Assembly (NCBI GenBank): GCA_900551055.1
Contig: URUK01000013.1
Coordinates: 3,934 to 67,933, forward strand
DNA length: 64,000 nt
DNA from: an uncultured Prevotella sp.
GTDB lineage: Bacteria; Bacteroidota; Bacteroidia; Bacteroidales; Bacteroidaceae
Reading direction: 5' to 3'
Of the stretch, positions 1-8,049 are shown one piece after another. The first letter of the stretch is position 1, and every line of letters starts with the position of its first letter. The translations under genes were made by a program, and so were the position numbers. Below the pieces are notes generated by a model that made no database searches, was not told the DNA's origin, and was given only the letters and a program-made list of their open reading frames with translations.

Positions 1-82
1 GTTTGATAAAATCAAAACATATCCTTGAATCGCGAACGAACCATCCATAAAATATCGTTCCGCCACGACTTGCGCCGCAGGG

Positions 83-1426
83 TCACACTATCGGCAGGCT
101 GATGCCGTTGATTTTCTGGTACACGTCGAGTGCATACACGTCGGTCATGCCGCTGATATAGTCGATGACTGCCATGAGGCGCGTCTCCAGGTCGTCGGCG
201 TTGATGTCGTACTGGCTGCTCACGCGGCTGATAAGCTGGCGCGAGTAGAAGCGCGACGGATTTGACACAGCGTCGACCATGGCCTCCATCAGCGTAGCCA
301 TAATCTTGTAACCGCTAAGTTCCACGTCAAGCACGGGCTTGCTTTTGTAAATTTTCTCCTTCGATAAAATGGCGCATTTCCGGTATGCTTCGGCAAGCCT
401 CGGCTCGATGTTTTCGACCAGGCATCCCCTCATCGTGCCGTTCATGATGTCTTCCTCATGGCGGATGAAGGCGTCGACGCACGCCCTTTCGAGCGCGCCT
501 ATTGCACAGGCGCGCATGTAAACCACGCGCTCGTTCTCGTCGGTGATGCCCTCGTCCTTTATCCTTTGCCTTATGCTGTTTTGCGCCTTTTCATCGAAGA
601 AACCAAGGAAAAGGCGTTCAGTCTCATCGTAAGTCACTATCTTCAGCTTGTGGGCGTCCTCGATGTCCATTATTTCGTAACAGATGTCGTCGGCGGCCTC
701 GACCAGATACACGAGCGGATGGCGTGCATATTCTATCGGCATGCCGTCGGCCGACTTGCGGATTATGCCCAATTCATCGGCAATCCGTTCGTAAATACCG
801 CTCTCCGACATGAAAAATCCGAACTTTCCGTGCCCCCGTTCGGCAATGGTTGACGCGAAAGGATACTTCACTATGGATGCAAGCGTGGTGTAGGTCATCA
901 CGAAGCCGCCGTCACGCCGACCCTTGAAGCGGTGCGCAAGCAGGCGGAACGCGTTGGCGTTGCCCTCAAAGTGGGTGATGTCCGCCCAGAAGCCTGGGCT
1001 TACCTTGTCTTTCAACGCCTTGCCGGCGCCCTCGGTGAAGAACGTCTGTATGGCCTTTTCGCCCGAATGTCCGAACGGAGGATTGCCCATGTCGTGAGCC
1101 AGACAGGCCGTGCTCACCACTGTTCCTATCTGCGGAAACAGCGTCCGGGTCAGCTCCGGGCGCGTCTTCATAATGGCATGGGCAACGTCGCTGCCCAACG
1201 ACATGCCCACGCTGGCAACCTCAAGACTGTGGGTAAGGCGGTTGTGAACGAATATGCTGCCCGGCAAGGGGAACACCTGGGTCTTGTTCTGCATCCTACG
1301 GAAAGGCGCGGAGAAGATAAGCCGGTCATAATCGCGTTTGAACTCGGAGCGGTCGTCGTGGCGCATCGTGTGCCGGTGCTCCTGTCCGAGCCGCTTGTCG
1401 GATATAAGTTTTTCCCAAATCATCAT
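83..1426 (-). CDS. dgt: Deoxyguanosinetriphosphate triphosphohydrolase (dGTPase)
   Basis: Hydrolyses dGTP to deoxyguanosine and triphosphate in the cytoplasm and so shapes the dNTP pool. The 447-residue protein carries the HD-superfamily metal site: a His in HNRLTHSLEV (residues 61-70) and the HD pair in LAHDMGNPPFGHSGE (about 109-123). The N-terminal RRMQNKTQVFPL and the later EAADDICYEIMDIEDA segment are also typical of dGTPases. Length is normal for the family. It is divergent from dut, another dNTP-pool enzyme. Its promoter box is about 160 nt upstream, and an imperfect hairpin repeat lies between promoter and start, so the mRNA should carry a structured leader. Confidence 0.95.
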   Translation of the reverse strand: MMIWEKLISDKRLGQEHRHTMRHDDRSEFKRDYDRLIFSAPFRRMQNKTQVFPLPGSIFVHNRLTHSLEVASVGMSLGSDVAHAIMKTRPELTRTLFPQIGTVVSTACLAHDMGNPPFGHSGEKAIQTFFTEGAGKALKDKVSPGFWADITHFEGNANAFRLLAHRFKGRRDGGFVMTYTTLASIVKYPFASTIAERGHGKFGFFMSESGIYERIADELGIIRKSADGMPIEYARHPLVYLVEAADDICYEIMDIEDAHKLKIVTYDETERLFLGFFDEKAQNSIRQRIKDEGITDENERVVYMRACAIGALERACVDAFIRHEEDIMNGTMRGCLVENIEPRLAEAYRKCAILSKEKIYKSKPVLDVELSGYKIMATLMEAMVDAVSNPSRFYSRQLISRVSSQYDINADDLETRLMAVIDYISGMTDVYALDVYQKINGISLPIV

Positions 1427-1431
1427 GTTTT

Positions 1432-1572
1432 CAATTCATAATTCACAATGAATAATCCACAATTAAGTCGCGCATCAATTCTCAATCCATAACCCAAATT
1501 AGGATGAAAGGGCACAATGCGCCATGAAACGCGCAGCCCAATTATGAATTATGGATTATGAATTGTGAATTG
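1432..1572. repeat. Family H hairpin element in the dgt leader (imperfect)
   Basis: Arms of 7-bp quasi-repeats (AATTCAT, AATTCAC, AATGAAT, AATCCAC) at about 1432-1466 are matched by complementary units at about 1539-1572, such as GGATTATGAATTGTGAATT. Pairing is imperfect, apparently because of unit slippage. The core of about 70 nt encodes nothing evident. The element lies between the dgt promoter box and the dgt start codon. Confidence 0.6.
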
Positions 1573-1582
1573 ATTTACGCCG

Positions 1583-1590
1583 CAAAAGTA
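1583..1590 (-). promoter_or_regulatory. dgt promoter -7 box (TACTTTTG)
   Basis: Read on the minus strand the sequence is TACTTTTG, an exact match to the Bacteroidota -7 consensus TAnnTTTG. Transcription would start near 1576 and give a leader of about 150 nt for dgt. No convincing -33 box was seen. Confidence 0.55.
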
Positions 1591-1654
1591 ATCTAAAAAT
1601 GGCTAAATTCTTTCTTTTTAATGGCAAAACAGCCTTTATGTGAATATTATTCGT

Positions 1655-1662
1655 TACTTTTG
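1655..1662 (+). promoter_or_regulatory. dut operon promoter -7 box (TACTTTTG)
   Basis: Exact TAnnTTTG match about 28 nt before the dut ATG at 1690. It lies downstream of an in-frame ATG at 1621, which therefore should not be the start. It is divergent from the dgt box about 70 bp away. Confidence 0.65.
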
Positions 1663-1689
1663 CACCTTAATAATAATATAACAAGCACC

Positions 1690-2127
1690 ATGGTTAAAGT
1701 GAAAATCATCAACAAGGGACACCAGCCCTTGCCTGCATACGCCACGCCGCAAAGCGCCGGCATGGACCTCAGAGCCAACATCGACGCGCCCGTAACGCTG
1801 CGCCCGATGGAGCGGAAGCTCATCCCCACGGGGCTTTACATGGCACTGCCCGAGGGCTATGAGGCGCAGGTCCGTCCGCGCAGCGGCCTCGCACTGAAGC
1901 ACGGCCTGACCGTGCTCAACTCGCCGGGAACAATAGACTCCGACTACCGCGGCGAGGTAATGGTGCTCCTGGTGAACCTTTCGGGCGAGGAGTTCACCGT
2001 GAACGACGGCGAGCGCATAGCCCAGATGGTTATCGCGCGGCACGAAACAGCGGTGTTCGAAGAGGCCGACCGCCTTGACGACACGGAGCGCGGAGCCGGC
2101 GGTTACGGACATACCGGAGTGAAATAA
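1690..2127 (+). CDS. dut: dUTP diphosphatase (dUTPase)
   Basis: Converts dUTP to dUMP plus pyrophosphate, keeping uracil out of DNA and feeding dTMP synthesis. The 145-residue protein has the trimeric-dUTPase motifs: AGMDLRA (about 23-29), RPRSGLALKHGLTVLNSPG with YRGE in the middle, ERIAQMVI, and a C-terminal RGAGGYGHTG (canonical RGxGGFGSTG; Tyr and His replace Phe and Ser). I chose ATG 1690 because the -7 box lies between it and the upstream in-frame ATG at 1621, and the extra residues do not fit the family. It is the first gene of an operon with three envelope genes; the next gene starts 27 bp after the stop. Confidence 0.95.
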   Translation: MVKVKIINKGHQPLPAYATPQSAGMDLRANIDAPVTLRPMERKLIPTGLYMALPEGYEAQVRPRSGLALKHGLTVLNSPGTIDSDYRGEVMVLLVNLSGEEFTVNDGERIAQMVIARHETAVFEEADRLDDTERGAGGYGHTGVK

Positions 2128-2154
2128 GCAACTGCCCTTTACAAAGGAACATAC

Positions 2155-3930
2155 ATGACAAGGAACATTTTGCACCTGCTGATTTGCCTGTCGGCGGCAT
2201 TGCTCGCCGCAAGTTGCGGCGGAACACGGCATGTAGAAGAGGCCGTGGCACAGGCGGAAACCACCGCCGGCAACCTGCCTGCCATCAGCCACAACGACAG
2301 CCTGCGCTTCAAAATCTATTATTTCGAGGCAATAAAGCAGCAGTCAAGCGGCAACTTCGACGCCGCCTACGACCTGCTAAGACACTGTCTCGAAATCAAT
2401 CCAAACGCCGCAGAAGCTTACTTCATGCTCTCTTTCTATGACGGAATACTGAAAAACGACTCCACCGCAGTGGCCGATGTAAAGAAAGCGTCAGAGCTCA
2501 GCCCGGGCAACAACGCCTATCTGGAACGCCTTGGAGCCGGATATTTCAGCATGAACAACCTCGAAGAAGCCACAAAGGCATACGAGAAGCTGGCAAAAAA
2601 CAGTCCTGAACGCTCCGACGTGCTCGACATCCTGGCTCAACTCTACGGGCGGCAGAAGGACTACGACAAGATGCTCGACGTGCTCCAGCGTATGGAAACG
2701 CTTGAAGGCGCGAACGAAGACCTCACCCTCGCCAAGATGAGGGTTTACTCCCTGCAAGGCAAGAAGCAGGAAGAGTTTAACGAACTGAAGTCGATGGCGG
2801 CCAAATATCCCAACGACATGAACTACCGTGTGATGATGGGCAACTGGCTGTTGCAGAACGGAAAGGCCGACGAAGCATACAAACAGTACGAAGAAGTGCT
2901 GAAAGCCGAGCCGGGAAACACCGACGCACGGATGTCGCTGATTGACTATTACAGGACCACCGGGCTTGGCCTGAAGGCCGACTCGCTGCAAGAGGCGCTG
3001 CTGTTAAACCCGAAAACGCCCAAGGACAGCAAGATTGTGCTGATAAGGCAGGCCGTTTCGGAAAGCGAACAGCAGGGAGGCGACAGCACGAAGGTGCTCA
3101 ACCTGTTCAGGAAAATACTTGCCGAGCCGCAGGAAACGTCAGACATGGCGGAGCTTTACGCCGCATACATGACGCTGAAAAACATGCCGCAAGACTCCAT
3201 CTCGAAAGTTCTTGAAACGGTGCTCGCCATCTCTCCCGACAACGTCGGCGCCCGGCTGCAGCTTATCCAGGCTGAATGGAACGAGCAAGACTTCGACCGC
3301 GTGGCCGAGCTTTCACGCCAGGCAATCGACTATAACCCCGAAGAAATGGCGTTTTATTACTTCCTCGGACTGGCCTACGTACAGAAAGACGACGATGACA
3401 GCGCGCTCGAAGCGCTGCGACGGGGCGTAAGCCAGATTAACCAACAGAGCAACAAAGACCTCGTTTCAGACTTTTACGCCATCATGGGAGACATCCTCCA
3501 CGACAAGCAACTTGACGAAGAGGCTTACGCAGCTTATGACTCTTGCCTGCAATGGAAGGACGACAACTACGGATGCCTTAACAACTACGCCTACTACCTG
3601 TCTGAAGAGAACCGCGAACTGGCCAAGGCCGAGCAGATGAGTTATCGCACGGTGCAGGCCGAACCGGACAATCCCACCTTCCTTGACACCTACGCATGGA
3701 TACTGTTCAAGCGCAAGAAATACGCCGAAGCCATGCAATACATCAACATGGCGGTGGACAACGACACGACGAAAAGCGCGGTAATAACAGAACATGCGGG
3801 CGACATCCACGCCGTGAACGGCGACATCGAGGGCGCAATAAAGTTCTGGCAGCAGGCTTTGGAAGCCGGTTCGGATAACGACAAGGCCATCAGACAAAAA
3901 ATAAAACTAAAGAAATATGTGGAAGAATAA
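2155..3930 (+). CDS. TPR-repeat lipoprotein
   Basis: A 591-residue exported protein. The N-terminus is a lipoprotein signal ending in LLAASC (Cys21), followed by arrays of tetratricopeptide repeats over most of the length, for example NPNAAEAYFMLSFY, NNLEEATKAYEKLAKNSP, GKADEAYKQYEEVLKAEPGN and PDNPTFLDTYAWILFKRKKY. TPR arrays are protein-interaction scaffolds, so a role in an envelope complex is inferred; no enzymatic motif is visible. It is second in the dut operon, and its 3' end overlaps the next ORF by 14 bp, implying translational coupling with the DUF4292 lipoprotein. Confidence 0.88.
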   Translation: MTRNILHLLICLSAALLAASCGGTRHVEEAVAQAETTAGNLPAISHNDSLRFKIYYFEAIKQQSSGNFDAAYDLLRHCLEINPNAAEAYFMLSFYDGILKNDSTAVADVKKASELSPGNNAYLERLGAGYFSMNNLEEATKAYEKLAKNSPERSDVLDILAQLYGRQKDYDKMLDVLQRMETLEGANEDLTLAKMRVYSLQGKKQEEFNELKSMAAKYPNDMNYRVMMGNWLLQNGKADEAYKQYEEVLKAEPGNTDARMSLIDYYRTTGLGLKADSLQEALLLNPKTPKDSKIVLIRQAVSESEQQGGDSTKVLNLFRKILAEPQETSDMAELYAAYMTLKNMPQDSISKVLETVLAISPDNVGARLQLIQAEWNEQDFDRVAELSRQAIDYNPEEMAFYYFLGLAYVQKDDDDSALEALRRGVSQINQQSNKDLVSDFYAIMGDILHDKQLDEEAYAAYDSCLQWKDDNYGCLNNYAYYLSEENRELAKAEQMSYRTVQAEPDNPTFLDTYAWILFKRKKYAEAMQYINMAVDNDTTKSAVITEHAGDIHAVNGDIEGAIKFWQQALEAGSDNDKAIRQKIKLKKYVEE

Positions 3931-4813
3931 AGGCAGACTGCCATACTGGATAATGCTTATTGCAATGTCGGCCGTCATGGTTTCATGCGGCACAAAGAAG
4001 GCTTTGGTCGACACAAAGCGGCACGACGGCGGCACGGCAAGCACTATCGTTCCGACAGAGAACGAGAAAATGGACTTCATGCGCATGGTTTATGACAATG
4101 AAGTCTACACCCAAAGCATCGCTTCAAAAATCAAGTTCACCATCAACACCGGACGTAAAGACCTGTCGGTAAGCGGCTCTTTGCGGATGAAAAAGGACGA
4201 AGTGATACGCATCCAGCTTACGCCGCTCGGCCTGATGGAGGTAGGCAGGCTTGAATTTACCAAGGACTATGTCCTCCTTATGGACCGTATGAACAAGGAA
4301 TATGTCAAGGCCAGCTACTCCGACGTTGACTTCTTACGGAAAAACGGACTTGACTTCTACGCCCTGCAAGCTCTCTTTTGGAACCAGCTTTTCGTTCCCG
4401 GCGAGCAGAAAATAACCGATTCAACGCTTAAAAAGTTCTCAGTCACGTTCAGCGAGGCCGCTGCCAAGGCCGTCATCTCGCTGCAACGCGGCAGCATGGA
4501 CTACCGTTGGAACGCCGACAAGGCTACAGGCAGGCTTCGCTCCGTTGACGTAACATACAGCGGAACGTCAACGGGCAAGACCACCGTGACCTGCAACTAC
4601 GGCTCGTTCAAAGCCGTAGGGCGCAAGCAGTTCCCAACGGACATCACGCTGCTTATGAAGAGCGACGCGGTGAAAGGCGGCAACCCGATGAGCGTGAACA
4701 TATCAATCAACGACATCGACACGGACGGCGACTGGGACACATTCACCTCAATATCAGGCAAATACAAGCAGGTCAGCGTGCAGGATGTCATGAACCGACT
4801 TTTGAAAATGTAA
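3917..4813 (+). CDS. DUF4292 family lipoprotein
   Basis: A 298-residue lipoprotein with a signal ending MVSCG (Cys at about 24). The rest resembles the DUF4292 family of Bacteroidota, which I recall as having a LolA/LolB-like lipid-binding fold. Visible traits are alternating beta-strand segments such as DLSVSGSLRMKKDEVIRIQL and KQFPTDITLLMKSD, and no catalytic motif. The start overlaps the end of the TPR gene, and the next gene begins directly after its stop (TAA then ATG at 4814), so the three are co-translated. A role in outer-membrane lipid or lipoprotein handling is inference. Confidence 0.8.
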   Translation: MWKNKGRLPYWIMLIAMSAVMVSCGTKKALVDTKRHDGGTASTIVPTENEKMDFMRMVYDNEVYTQSIASKIKFTINTGRKDLSVSGSLRMKKDEVIRIQLTPLGLMEVGRLEFTKDYVLLMDRMNKEYVKASYSDVDFLRKNGLDFYALQALFWNQLFVPGEQKITDSTLKKFSVTFSEAAAKAVISLQRGSMDYRWNADKATGRLRSVDVTYSGTSTGKTTVTCNYGSFKAVGRKQFPTDITLLMKSDAVKGGNPMSVNISINDIDTDGDWDTFTSISGKYKQVSVQDVMNRLLKM

Positions 4814-6394
4814 ATGAAACGACTTCTCATTTTGTTTTTCGCACTCGCGATAGCCTTCCCCTTCTCCGCACAAAACAAGAAACAGACAACGCGGAAGAAG
4901 GCCAAGACAACCCGTGTGACAAAGAAAAGCACCTCGACAAAGAAAAAGAAAACCGCCAAATACCAAAGCAACTCCATCAAGGGGCTGCGCAACCAGCGTG
5001 CCGGAGTGCAGCGCAAGATAAAGGAGCAGGAGCGACTGCTGCGCGCAAACAAGGCCGACGTGAAGAAGCGCCTCGGCGACCTGGTTGCCATCGGCACGGA
5101 GATTGACCGCCACAAGAAGTCAATCGACACCATACAAAACGAGATAACACACATCGACGGCAACATAAAGATGCTTGAAAGCCAGCTCGCCACGCTTGAG
5201 AAACAGCTCGACGAGCGCAAGGCGAAGTATGTGAAATCAATGCGTTACCTCGCCGCGCGGCGCACGGTGCAGGACAAGCTGATGTTCATCTTCAGCGCAA
5301 AGAACTTCGCACAGATGTACCGCCGCTTGCGCTTCGTGCGCGAATACGCCGCCTTCCAGCGGTCGCAGGGCGAAATGGTGAAGGCGAAGCAGCAGCAGAT
5401 AGAGGAAAAGCGGAAAGAGCTTGAACGTGTGCGACTGCATAAGAACACCCTCTTGGACAAGGACAAACGCGAGCACGAGGCACTGCAAGGCAAGCAGGAC
5501 GAGCAGAAAAAGATGGTGAACACGCTGCAACGCCAGCAGAAAACAATACAACGGATAATAGACGAACAGCGCAAGAAAGACGCCGAGCTGAACGCCAGGA
5601 TTGACCGCCTCGTAGCCGAAGAGATAGCCAAAGCCAAGGCAAGAGCCGAAGCCGAGGCAAGACGCAAGGCACAGGCAGAGGCCGAAGCCAAACGGAAAGC
5701 CGCCGAACTGGCACGCAAGAAGGCAGAGGCCGAAGCCCGCGAGCGCGAGAACGCGCGCCGCATAGCCGAGGCCCGGGAACGTGAAGAGAAGCTGAAAGCC
5801 GAGGCCCGGGAGGCCGCAAAGAAAGACGAAGCGGCACGCGAGAAGGCCGACCGCAAGGCACGCGAGGCTGAAGCCGACCGCATTGCGGCAGAACGCAAGG
5901 CACGTGTAGACAAGGAACGCGGCGAGCGCGAAGTGGAGCGGGCGCGCAAGAAAGCCGCGGCCGCATCGGAAATGGACAGCAACGACCGCAAGCTGAGCGG
6001 CAGCTTCGAGCGCAACCGCGGACGGCTGCCCATGCCTCTTGCGGGACAGTGCAGCATAGTGAGCCACTTCGGACAGTACAATGTGCCCGGACTGCGCAAC
6101 GTAAGGCTCGACAACAAGGGCATCAACATCAAGGGACAGCCCGGCGCTACGGTACGCGCGGTGTTCAACGGCGAGGTAAGCGCCGTGTTCAACTTCGACG
6201 GAAGCATCATCGTAATGGTGCGCCACGGCAACTACATCTCCGTGTACTGCAACCTCGGCAACGTCAGCGTACACCGCGGACAGAAGGTAAGCACCAGCCA
6301 GGCCATAGGCTCTCTCGGCCCGGAAAACATACTCCAGTTCCAGCTAAGGCGCGGAACCGACAAGCTGAACCCCGAAGTCTGGCTGAGGAGATAA
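4814..6394 (+). CDS. EnvC-like protein: coiled coil plus degenerate LytM domain
   Basis: A 526-residue exported protein with a signal peptide (LLILFFALAIAFPFSAQ), a Lys/Arg-rich stretch, a coiled coil over about residues 55-380 that includes an Ala/Glu/Lys/Arg-rich segment, and a C-terminal LytM/M23 domain (about 400-526). The M23 zinc ligands appear lost: the usual HxGxD is NKGIN and the usual YxHL is YCNL. It is therefore probably a non-catalytic activator of peptidoglycan amidases, as EnvC is in Enterobacteria, acting at cell separation. It is last in the dut operon, and a strong terminator follows. Confidence 0.88.
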   Translation: MKRLLILFFALAIAFPFSAQNKKQTTRKKAKTTRVTKKSTSTKKKKTAKYQSNSIKGLRNQRAGVQRKIKEQERLLRANKADVKKRLGDLVAIGTEIDRHKKSIDTIQNEITHIDGNIKMLESQLATLEKQLDERKAKYVKSMRYLAARRTVQDKLMFIFSAKNFAQMYRRLRFVREYAAFQRSQGEMVKAKQQQIEEKRKELERVRLHKNTLLDKDKREHEALQGKQDEQKKMVNTLQRQQKTIQRIIDEQRKKDAELNARIDRLVAEEIAKAKARAEAEARRKAQAEAEAKRKAAELARKKAEAEARERENARRIAEAREREEKLKAEAREAAKKDEAAREKADRKAREAEADRIAAERKARVDKERGEREVERARKKAAAASEMDSNDRKLSGSFERNRGRLPMPLAGQCSIVSHFGQYNVPGLRNVRLDNKGINIKGQPGATVRAVFNGEVSAVFNFDGSIIVMVRHGNYISVYCNLGNVSVHRGQKVSTSQAIGSLGPENILQFQLRRGTDKLNPEVWLRR

Positions 6395-6452
6395 GAGTGA
6401 AGAACGAAGGACAAAGAGCGGACAATCAGACACTTCATTGACAACAGCACAT

Positions 6453-6491
6453 AAAAAAGCCGTATTTCACACGATGAAATACGGCTTTTTT
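6453..6491 (+). terminator. Intrinsic terminator of the dut operon
   Basis: A perfect 17-bp inverted repeat (6453-6469 with 6475-6491) has a 5-nt loop and ends in TTTTTT. It lies about 60 bp after the EnvC-like gene and before the convergent gene at 6555, so it can act in both directions. Confidence 0.85.
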
Positions 6492-6554
6492 CGTTGCCTC
6501 CGGCGATGTTTCCAACCGCGAGTCACGGCAGAAGCGCAACGCAAAGACAGCCTG

Positions 6555-7523
6555 TCACGCACCGACCGATGCGTCGTAAATGCTGAAACAGATGCGTTTC
6601 ACCTCGTCGCCGCCGTTGATTGCAGCGAGGAAAGCCTGTGCGCCAAGCTCTTCGGCGTTACGTTCAAGAAAACCGGTGATTATCTCCCACACCTGCTCAC
6701 GTGAGAAAGTAAGCAATTTCGGGGCGTGTTTGAAATAGTCCTTTGCCATCGGACAGCCCTTCCAGTCGTGGTTTAGCAGCGCAGTGAACACATGGCCGAG
6801 CCGCTCAAGCAGGGCCTTGTTGTCAGCCGAAGGGTGCTTGCTGTCATAAAGTTTTACAGTCTGTCCGAGCAGGATGAACACGCCTTCAAAGGTAATCAGC
6901 CTGTCGAAAGCGGCCTCGTCCTCATCAGGCTCGGTGCAGTCGATGTCTTTCACGCCGCAAAACAGCCTGCGGCAGCCACGGCTCTCGCCAACGTTGCAAC
7001 GCAAAGTGAAGCTTACCCGCGGGTCGTCGGGTTGCCCGACCCCACCCGGCTTCATGTCAAAGCCCTCGGCCTTGGCTTGTTCCAAGAGTTCGTCAAAAGT
7101 GAACTTCGGCGGCAAACGCTTTACCGCCTTCTTCAGCTTAGCCAGCTCCTCACGCCCCGTTCCCTCCTTCACTGGCACATAGACATCCACATAATCCCTC
7201 ACGGCAACCTTGCGTTCAAGCCACCGCCGGTAAGCCTCAACGTCATTGTCGATGGCCTTGTTTATTACAGCCAGCTCCTCATCGGTCACCGGCCGCAGCC
7301 AGTCGGCCCAGTCAAAGGCCGTCCGCGCCCGGTTCTTCTTCAGTCCGCCGCGCCGTCCGCAGAAGCCGCGATAAGCCACAACCGTCTCTTTGTAGTCGCC
7401 CACCTTGCGCTCGCCGTAAGCCACCTCGTCGTCAAACTCCTCATAACAAATCTTCTGGACGCACTCAACCATTGCGAACTCGTCCTCAGCCCAAATCCAA
7501 TCGCCAGCATGATAAACAGCCAT
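6555..7523 (-). CDS. Hypothetical cytoplasmic protein
   Basis: I do not recognise the family. From the ATG at 7523 the product is 322 residues, without signal peptide or membrane segment, rich in charged residues and Trp near the N-terminus (HAGDWIWAEDEF). There are three Cys in SRGCRRLFCGVKDIDC and a Pro-Asp-rich stretch. The frame stays open upstream to a GTG at 7583, but a good promoter (7556-7585) lies in that extension and an AAGGTG motif precedes 7523, so the shorter form is preferred. It stands alone, convergent with the dut operon. Confidence 0.7.
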   Translation of the reverse strand: MAVYHAGDWIWAEDEFAMVECVQKICYEEFDDEVAYGERKVGDYKETVVAYRGFCGRRGGLKKNRARTAFDWADWLRPVTDEELAVINKAIDNDVEAYRRWLERKVAVRDYVDVYVPVKEGTGREELAKLKKAVKRLPPKFTFDELLEQAKAEGFDMKPGGVGQPDDPRVSFTLRCNVGESRGCRRLFCGVKDIDCTEPDEDEAAFDRLITFEGVFILLGQTVKLYDSKHPSADNKALLERLGHVFTALLNHDWKGCPMAKDYFKHAPKLLTFSREQVWEIITGFLERNAEELGAQAFLAAINGGDEVKRICFSIYDASVGA

Positions 7524-7555
7524 AAGCCACACCTTTTTTATATTAAGTAACTCCG

Positions 7556-7585
7556 CGAAGATAACCATTTTCCACCATAACACAA
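7556..7585 (-). promoter_or_regulatory. Promoter of the 6555-7523 gene
   Basis: On the minus strand TTG is followed after 19 nt by TATCTTCG, a good Bacteroidota -33/-7 pair (consensus TAnnTTTG, one mismatch). Transcription would start near 7550, about 25 nt before the ATG at 7523. Confidence 0.6.
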
Positions 7586-7659
7586 TGGCTCATGCCCGGA
7601 TTTCACACGCATCTACCGCAAAAAGCAAACAATCTGATACACAGCACGTTACAAAGCGG

Positions 7660-7750
7660 CTTGCAAAAAGCCACCTTTCATCGTGTAAAAGGTGCCCTTT
7701 TGCATGGTAAAAGACGGCATATTGGATGGTAAAAGGTGGCATATTGAAAA
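7660..7750. repeat. Family R repeat, copy R1
   Basis: Four degenerate near-palindromic modules (AAAGCCACCTTT, AAAAGGTGCCCTTTT, AAAAGACGGCATATT, AAAAGGTGGCATATT) are joined by 4-7-nt linkers. It lies upstream of the minus-strand gene ending at 6555. It is the most diverged copy in the window. Confidence 0.8.
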
Positions 7751-7790
7751 ACCACACCTGCCAAACCGACAAGCCATTCCAACCAAACCG

Positions 7791-7836
7791 AAAACCCACC
7801 CCAACCCTCCCGAAGGGAAGGAGCTTGATTACCTGT
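7791..7836. repeat. Family C repeat, single copy C1
   Basis: A single C-rich unit (CCCACCCCAACCCTCCCG, then AAGGGAAGGAGCTTGATTACCTG). The same GAGCTTGATTACCTG tail follows C5 at 34768. No inverted partner was seen nearby, so this is a half element. Confidence 0.75.
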
Positions 7837-7918
7837 ACTTATTTGAATACAAATGAGGCGGTCGGTAACTGTCATACCGCGCGTCGATGCGGCATCCAGT
7901 GTATGCAGTCAATGTCAG

Positions 7919-8029
7919 TTTAATTGAGAATTGAGGGTTGAGAATGGAGAATTATGATTTGTCTTAAAGGTTGTCTGCCAACAAAGCAAATCATAATTCT
8001 CCATTCTCAACCCTCAATTCTCAATTAAA
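7919..8029. repeat. Family H hairpin element, perfect 42-bp arms
   Basis: Arms 7919-7960 and 7988-8029 are perfectly complementary over 42 bp around a 27-nt core. Each arm is a run of 7-bp units (ATTGAGA, ATTGAGG, GTTGAGA, ATGGAGA, ATTATGA). The core is homologous to that of the element at 61150-61251. It ends 21 bp from the stop codon of the nucleoside kinase gene. Confidence 0.9.
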
Positions 8030-8049
8030 GAGCAAGTTCTAAACCGGCG

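Noticed and set aside
1..82. Possible gene fragment left of dgt
   Set aside because: Short reading frames exist, but none has a recognisable start, motif or enough length to call.
1621..1689. Upstream ATG at 1621 as the dut start
   Set aside because: A TAnnTTTG promoter box lies downstream of it, and the added residues are not like dUTPase.
5237..6274. Long open frames antisense to the EnvC-like gene (up to 345 codons)
   Set aside because: They arise from the Ala/Glu/Lys/Arg-rich coiled-coil coding bias; the products are low-complexity and match nothing.
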